Assembly: GCA_035649895.1 (NCBI GenBank)
Contig: DASRIS010000154.1
Span: forward strand, 1-17,162
Direction of reading: 5' to 3'
Source: DASSUC01 sp035649895
Lineage (GTDB): Bacteria > Actinomycetota > Actinomycetes > Mycobacteriales > Micromonosporaceae
Length of the DNA: 17,162 nucleotides
Positions 14,024-17,162 of the stretch are shown in pieces. The position numbers and the translations under genes are program-made. Positions within the stretch are counted from its first letter, which is position 1, and each line of letters opens with the position of its first letter. The notes below the pieces were generated by a model. That model was not told the origin of the DNA. It saw only the letters and a list, made by a program, of their open reading frames with translations, and did not search any database.

Positions 14024-14824
14024 ATGGAGCGGCCCAGCTGGGCGCCGAAGGGCGTTGACATGGACCGGCCGAGCCCGGCCCGGATGTACGACTACGTCCT
14101 GGGCGGGACACACAACTTCCCGGTCGACCGCAAGCTGTACGACCAGGTGGTCCCGCTGATGCCGGACATCGTCCCGCAGGCGCGCGCCAGCCGCGCGTTC
14201 ATGCGCCGGGCGGTGCGGTTCTGCGCCGAGGCCGGCATGCGGCAGTTCCTGGACCTCGGCTCGGGCATCCCGACCCGGGGCAACGTGCACGAGGTGGCGC
14301 ACCAGGTGACGCCTGAGGCGCGGGTGATGTACGTGGACATCGACCCGACCGCCGTGGCGCACAGCCGCGAGATCCTCGCCGGCAACGACCGGGCCCGCGT
14401 GATCCAGGCCGACCTGCGCCAGCCGGAGAGCATCCTCACCAACCCAGAGGTACGCAGCCTGCTCGACTTCGACCAGCCGATGGCGGTGCTGATGGTGAAC
14501 GTGCTCCACTTCGTCTTCGAGGACCCCAGCGGCATCGTCGCCACGTTCCGGGACGCGGTGGCCTCGGGAAGCTATCTGGTCGTGGCCCACCTGAGCGCCG
14601 AGAACAGGCCCACGGAGGTAGCTGAGGGCCGGGAGGTGTCGCGTCGCATGGGCCATGACGCGGTGCCGCGTACCAGGGCCGAGGTGGAGCGCCTGTTCGC
14701 CGGGTTCGAGCTGGTCGAGCCGGGGGTGGTCTGGGCGCATGAGTGGCGTCCGGACCTCCTGCAAGCCTCGGCCGACGGCCTGGACCGCCCGTTCGGCCTG
14801 AGCTGCGTTGGGCGAAAGCCGTAA
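14024..14824 (+). CDS. SAM-dependent methyltransferase, Methyltransf_19 (DUF574) family, array copy 5
   Basis: A 266-residue paralog with all family motifs intact. MERPSWAPKGVDMDRPSPAR is followed by YDYVLGGTHNFPVDR. Motif I FLDLGSGIPTRGN begins at residue 75. YVDIDPTAVAHSREIL, IQADLRQPESIL, LMVNVLHFVFED, AHEWRPDL and CVGRKP follow. It most resembles copy 2. The ATG has GAGGAG 7 nt upstream in the context ATCGCGAGGAGTAG, also seen before copies 3 and 4, so the duplicated unit included its ribosome site. Its end, AAG CCG TAA, shows the ancestral stop context lost in copy 3. The 193-nt gap after it is locally AT-rich at first (GGAGTATTTATACC) and has no clear hairpin or promoter. A cytosolic methyltransferase with unknown acceptor. 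Confidence 0.92.
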   Translation: MERPSWAPKGVDMDRPSPARMYDYVLGGTHNFPVDRKLYDQVVPLMPDIVPQARASRAFMRRAVRFCAEAGMRQFLDLGSGIPTRGNVHEVAHQVTPEARVMYVDIDPTAVAHSREILAGNDRARVIQADLRQPESILTNPEVRSLLDFDQPMAVLMVNVLHFVFEDPSGIVATFRDAVASGSYLVVAHLSAENRPTEVAEGREVSRRMGHDAVPRTRAEVERLFAGFELVEPGVVWAHEWRPDLLQASADGLDRPFGLSCVGRKP

Positions 14825-15017
14825 ACCAATAACCCGGAGTATTTATACCTACACGCCGAGTAAACCGCAGGATTTAGGCCCAGCTTGCGGGCGTAGGCAC
14901 TGGTTGTTCGGTACAGTTTGACGGTCGGTGGAAGACGAGTGCCCCAACCTCCGATGGTGCATGGCCGGCGGTTGCGGTACTTCTACCCGTAGGACTCTGC
15001 GCCCCGGGGAGGGCTAG

Positions 15018-15146
15018 GTGGAACGGCCTATCTGGGCGCCGGAGGGCGCCGACACCAACCGGTCGAGCCTAGCCCAGATACCGGCGGACCCGACCGAGGA
15101 GCTGGACCGGCATCCCGTCCTCAGCCTTCTCGGGCGCAAGACTTGA
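15018..15146 (+). pseudogene. methyltransferase copy 6 reduced to a 42-residue leader ORF by internal deletion
   Basis: GTG 15018, preceded by GGGGAGGG, opens a 42-codon frame ending at TGA 15144-15146. Its first ~21 residues (ERPIWAPEGADTNRSSLAQI) align with the start of copy 5 (ERPSWAPKGVDMDRPSPARM). Its last ~20 (PADPTEELDRHPVLSLLGRK) align with the C-termini of the paralogs (RPDPHGQAGDLDRPFILSGIGRK in copy 4). The ~220 residues between, including the whole SAM pocket, are missing, and the frame is kept. It cannot be a methyltransferase. Its stop overlaps the TTG start of the GGDEF-EAL gene (TTGA), so it may survive as a translational coupling leader. The remnant relationship is read directly from alignment with its neighbours. 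Confidence 0.8.
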
Positions 15147-16948
15147 CCGGGGCCCAGGGCGAGGTGCCCTGCGGAGCGCCCGAGACGCAGCAGGCGGTCC
15201 AGGCCGGCCTGCGAGCGTTCGCCCAGGCGTGGGCCCGGGCCGTGGTGGACACCAGCTACGTTTCGATGGACTATGAGGAGATCGAGAAATATCTCTACGG
15301 ACTCGCTGAGCACCTCGCCGCCGCGCTGCGTACCTCGCCGTTCAGCTCCTTGGCCGGATACGAGGTCGGTACCCGCCTGGTCGCTGCCGACTTCGACTCG
15401 CCGGAGACGTTGGGTCGCACCGTCGCGGTCATCCACGAGCGGCTGCTGCCCGGCATCGGGCTCTCCGGCCACCGCGCGACCCAGCATCTGGCCCTCCTGC
15501 TCGACGGCCTGGCCACCGGCTACACCCGGGCGCGGTTCAGCCGGACCCTCGACGCGCAGGAGGCACTGCGCCGTGCCGCCATGGTCGTCCACGAAGACGT
15601 CGAGGAGACACTACGGCGAAGCGAGGCGCGCTTCCGCCACCAGGCGACGCACGACCCGCTGACCGGCCTGCCGAACCGGGCCCTGGTCGGCGAGCGTCTC
15701 GCCGAGATCTTCGCCAGCCCCAAGCCCGGGGCCCGGATCGGCGTGTGCTTCATCGACCTCGACGGGTTCAAGGCGGTCAACGACAGCTTCGGCCACGACA
15801 TCGGTGACCAGCTGCTGACCGGGGTTGCCAGCCGGCTGAGCGAGATGGCCGCGGAGTCGGGGTACCTCGTCGCCCGCCTCGGCGGTGACGAGTTCGTCAT
15901 CCTCGTCGAGGACACCACCTGCACCGACGATGCGGTCAAGGTCGCCGACAAGGCGCTCACCGTCCTCAGCGAGCCCATCTGGACCAACGGCCGGTGGCTG
16001 TCGATCTCGGCGAGCATCGGGGTGGTCGAGCGCCCGGTCGCCGGGTCCGACCCCCGGGACGTCCTGCGCTCGGCAGACATCACCCTCTACTGGGCCAAGG
16101 CCGACGGCAAGCGGCGGTGGGCGATCTACGACCCCGACCGCAGCGCCCGCGACGTGGCTCGCTACCGGCTCGCCGCGGAGCTGCCCGCGGCCCTGGAGCG
16201 CAACGAGTTCCGCCTCAGCTACCAGCCGATGGTCGACCTGGCCGAGGGGACCATCTGCGGCGTGGAGGCGCTGGTCCGGTGGCACCATCCCGAGCACGGC
16301 ATACTCAGCCCGAAGAAGTTCATCGACCTGGCCGAGGACACCAACCTGATCGTCCCGCTCGGCCGGCACCTGCTCCGCCAGGCGTGCCGGCAGGCGATGC
16401 GCTGGCAGCGGGCGCCCGCGCCGCCGTTCGTCAGCGTCAACCTCTCCGTCTGCCAGATCCGCCACCCGGGCCTCGTCGCCGATGTCGCGGAGGTTCTCGA
16501 CCGCAGCAGGCTGCCCGCCGACCGGCTGCATCTTGAGATCACCGAGAGTACGGCGATGGGCACCGACCAGGAGACGGTCAGCACCCTGCACGCGCTCGCC
16601 GACCTCGGGGTGAGCCTGTCCATCGACGACTTCGGCACCGGCTACTCCAACCTGGCCTACCTGCGCCGGCTCCCGGTACACGAGCTCAAGCTCGCCGGCA
16701 GCTTCATCCGCGGGCTGCATCCGTCCGAGCCGGTCTCCGACGACGAGTTGATCGTGTCCGCGCTCGTCTCCCTCGGGCACAAGCTGGGCCTGAGCGTCGT
16801 CGCCGAGGGCATCGAGACCGAGGCCCAGGCCCACCGGGTACGCGAGATCGGGTGCGACATCGGCCAGGGCTACCATCTCGGCCGCCCGCAGTCCCCCGAG
16901 CGGGTCACCAAACTCCTCGCCCGCCCGAGGCATCTCCTCGTAGGATGA
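15143..16948 (+). CDS. GGDEF-EAL protein (cyclic-di-GMP synthesis and/or breakdown)
   Basis: A 601-residue cytosolic protein with no membrane segment. An all-helical N-terminal domain (AFAQAWARAVVDTSYVSMDYEEIEKYL) ends in a coiled-coil-like linker near residue 165. A GGDEF domain follows (DPLTGLPNRAL; GGDEF at 247-251, intact), then an EAL domain (EAL at 375-377, NLSVCQI, LEITES, DDFGTGYS near 495, VVAEGIET, QGYHLGRP). GGDEF domains make cyclic-di-GMP from two GTP; EAL domains cleave it to pGpG. The inhibitory RxxD before GGDEF is AESG, so product inhibition is probably absent. In the EAL domain, LKID is LKLA: lysine kept, aspartate lost. The TTG start overlaps the leader ORF stop; GTG 15164 is an alternative. 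Which activity dominates cannot be told. Confidence 0.93.
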   Translation: MTGAQGEVPCGAPETQQAVQAGLRAFAQAWARAVVDTSYVSMDYEEIEKYLYGLAEHLAAALRTSPFSSLAGYEVGTRLVAADFDSPETLGRTVAVIHERLLPGIGLSGHRATQHLALLLDGLATGYTRARFSRTLDAQEALRRAAMVVHEDVEETLRRSEARFRHQATHDPLTGLPNRALVGERLAEIFASPKPGARIGVCFIDLDGFKAVNDSFGHDIGDQLLTGVASRLSEMAAESGYLVARLGGDEFVILVEDTTCTDDAVKVADKALTVLSEPIWTNGRWLSISASIGVVERPVAGSDPRDVLRSADITLYWAKADGKRRWAIYDPDRSARDVARYRLAAELPAALERNEFRLSYQPMVDLAEGTICGVEALVRWHHPEHGILSPKKFIDLAEDTNLIVPLGRHLLRQACRQAMRWQRAPAPPFVSVNLSVCQIRHPGLVADVAEVLDRSRLPADRLHLEITESTAMGTDQETVSTLHALADLGVSLSIDDFGTGYSNLAYLRRLPVHELKLAGSFIRGLHPSEPVSDDELIVSALVSLGHKLGLSVVAEGIETEAQAHRVREIGCDIGQGYHLGRPQSPERVTKLLARPRHLLVG

Positions 16949-16990
16949 GGGAGACCACCGTATGCATATTGGCGGCTAGGTAGGGCGGCC

Positions 16991-17162
16991 TCAAATGGTC
17001 AGTGCATCACCACTGCCTTTTAACAACTCGTCGAGCTTTTCTGCCGGAGTCTTCCAACCCAGCGTCTCTCGCGGTCGCCCATTCAGCCTAGCAGCTATCC
17101 CGCCAAGATCAACCTGAGAATACCCAGAAAGGTCCGTCCCCTTCGGAAGATACTGCGCTATC
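16991..17162 (-). mobile_element. IS30-family transposase, C-terminal end (partial)
   Basis: On the minus strand the last 172 nt encode 56 residues ending in TGA at 16991-16993. The stretch from QYLPKGTDLSGYSQVDL to AARLNGRPRETLGWKTPAE is the highly conserved C-terminal signature of IS30-family (DDE) transposases. Codon use here is less GC-rich than in neighbouring genes, fitting transferred DNA. The rest of the gene lies beyond the right edge. The 42 nt between it and the GGDEF-EAL stop (16949-16990) should contain the IS end, but the terminal inverted repeat cannot be identified without the other end. Confidence 0.9.

Noticed and set aside
12575..14764. A 729-codon open frame on the minus strand across the methyltransferase array.
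   Set aside because: It is antisense to copies 3-5, which have family motifs and ribosome sites. Its His/Arg/Val-rich repeated translation is that of a GC-rich shadow frame.
14825..15017. Possible cyclic-di-GMP riboswitch ahead of the GGDEF-EAL gene.
   Set aside because: Neither strand shows a convincing GEMM core or a matching stem arrangement; stems found by eye are short and imperfect.

Overview
The window is very GC-rich, with dense high-GC codon use and many GTG starts. It opens inside a 16S rRNA gene and carries a type VII secretion locus and several Methyltransf_19 (DUF574) proteins. Together these point to a high-GC actinomycete. The EccC/EccD/MinD-like arrangement and the 16S leader suggest Micromonosporaceae, but this is recognition from memory, not a search.

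Layout. (1) Positions 1-35 are the 5' end of a 16S rRNA gene on the minus strand. It is preceded by a leader with a TTGAGAACTCAA box, two well-formed tandem promoters (P1 and P2) and an array of 17-bp tandem repeats. A strong hairpin at 570-602 separates it from the next genes. (2) Positions 636-9005 are a type VII (ESX-like) secretion locus in two divergent arms. The minus arm has a three-ATPase EccC (1498-5523) followed by two divergent WXG100 proteins. The plus arm has EccD (5661-6998), a MinD-like ATPase with a non-canonical P-loop, and a small single-pass membrane protein. EccB, EccE and mycosin are not in the window. (3) tyrS (9002-10273, minus) converges on that arm, and the two stop codons overlap.

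(4) Positions 10526-14824 hold five Methyltransf_19 domains in tandem on the plus strand, encoded in four reading frames. The third and fourth domains are fused: a run CCC stands where a sister gene has CC, which puts the ancestral TAA out of frame. These two domains also have an altered SAM-binding motif I. (5) Positions 15018-15146 are a sixth copy reduced to its first ~21 and last ~20 residues by an in-frame internal deletion. Its stop overlaps the TTG start of a GGDEF-EAL protein (15143-16948), so it looks like a translationally coupled leader ORF for a cyclic-di-GMP enzyme. (6) The window ends in the 3' end of an IS30-family transposase on the minus strand.

The secretion genes should work together: EccC and EccD as motor and membrane pore, the WXG100 pair as substrates. 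The most unusual part is the methyltransferase array decaying into a coupled leader for a cyclic-di-GMP enzyme. A functional link between the methyltransferases and cyclic-di-GMP is inference only. No CRISPR array or tRNA was seen.
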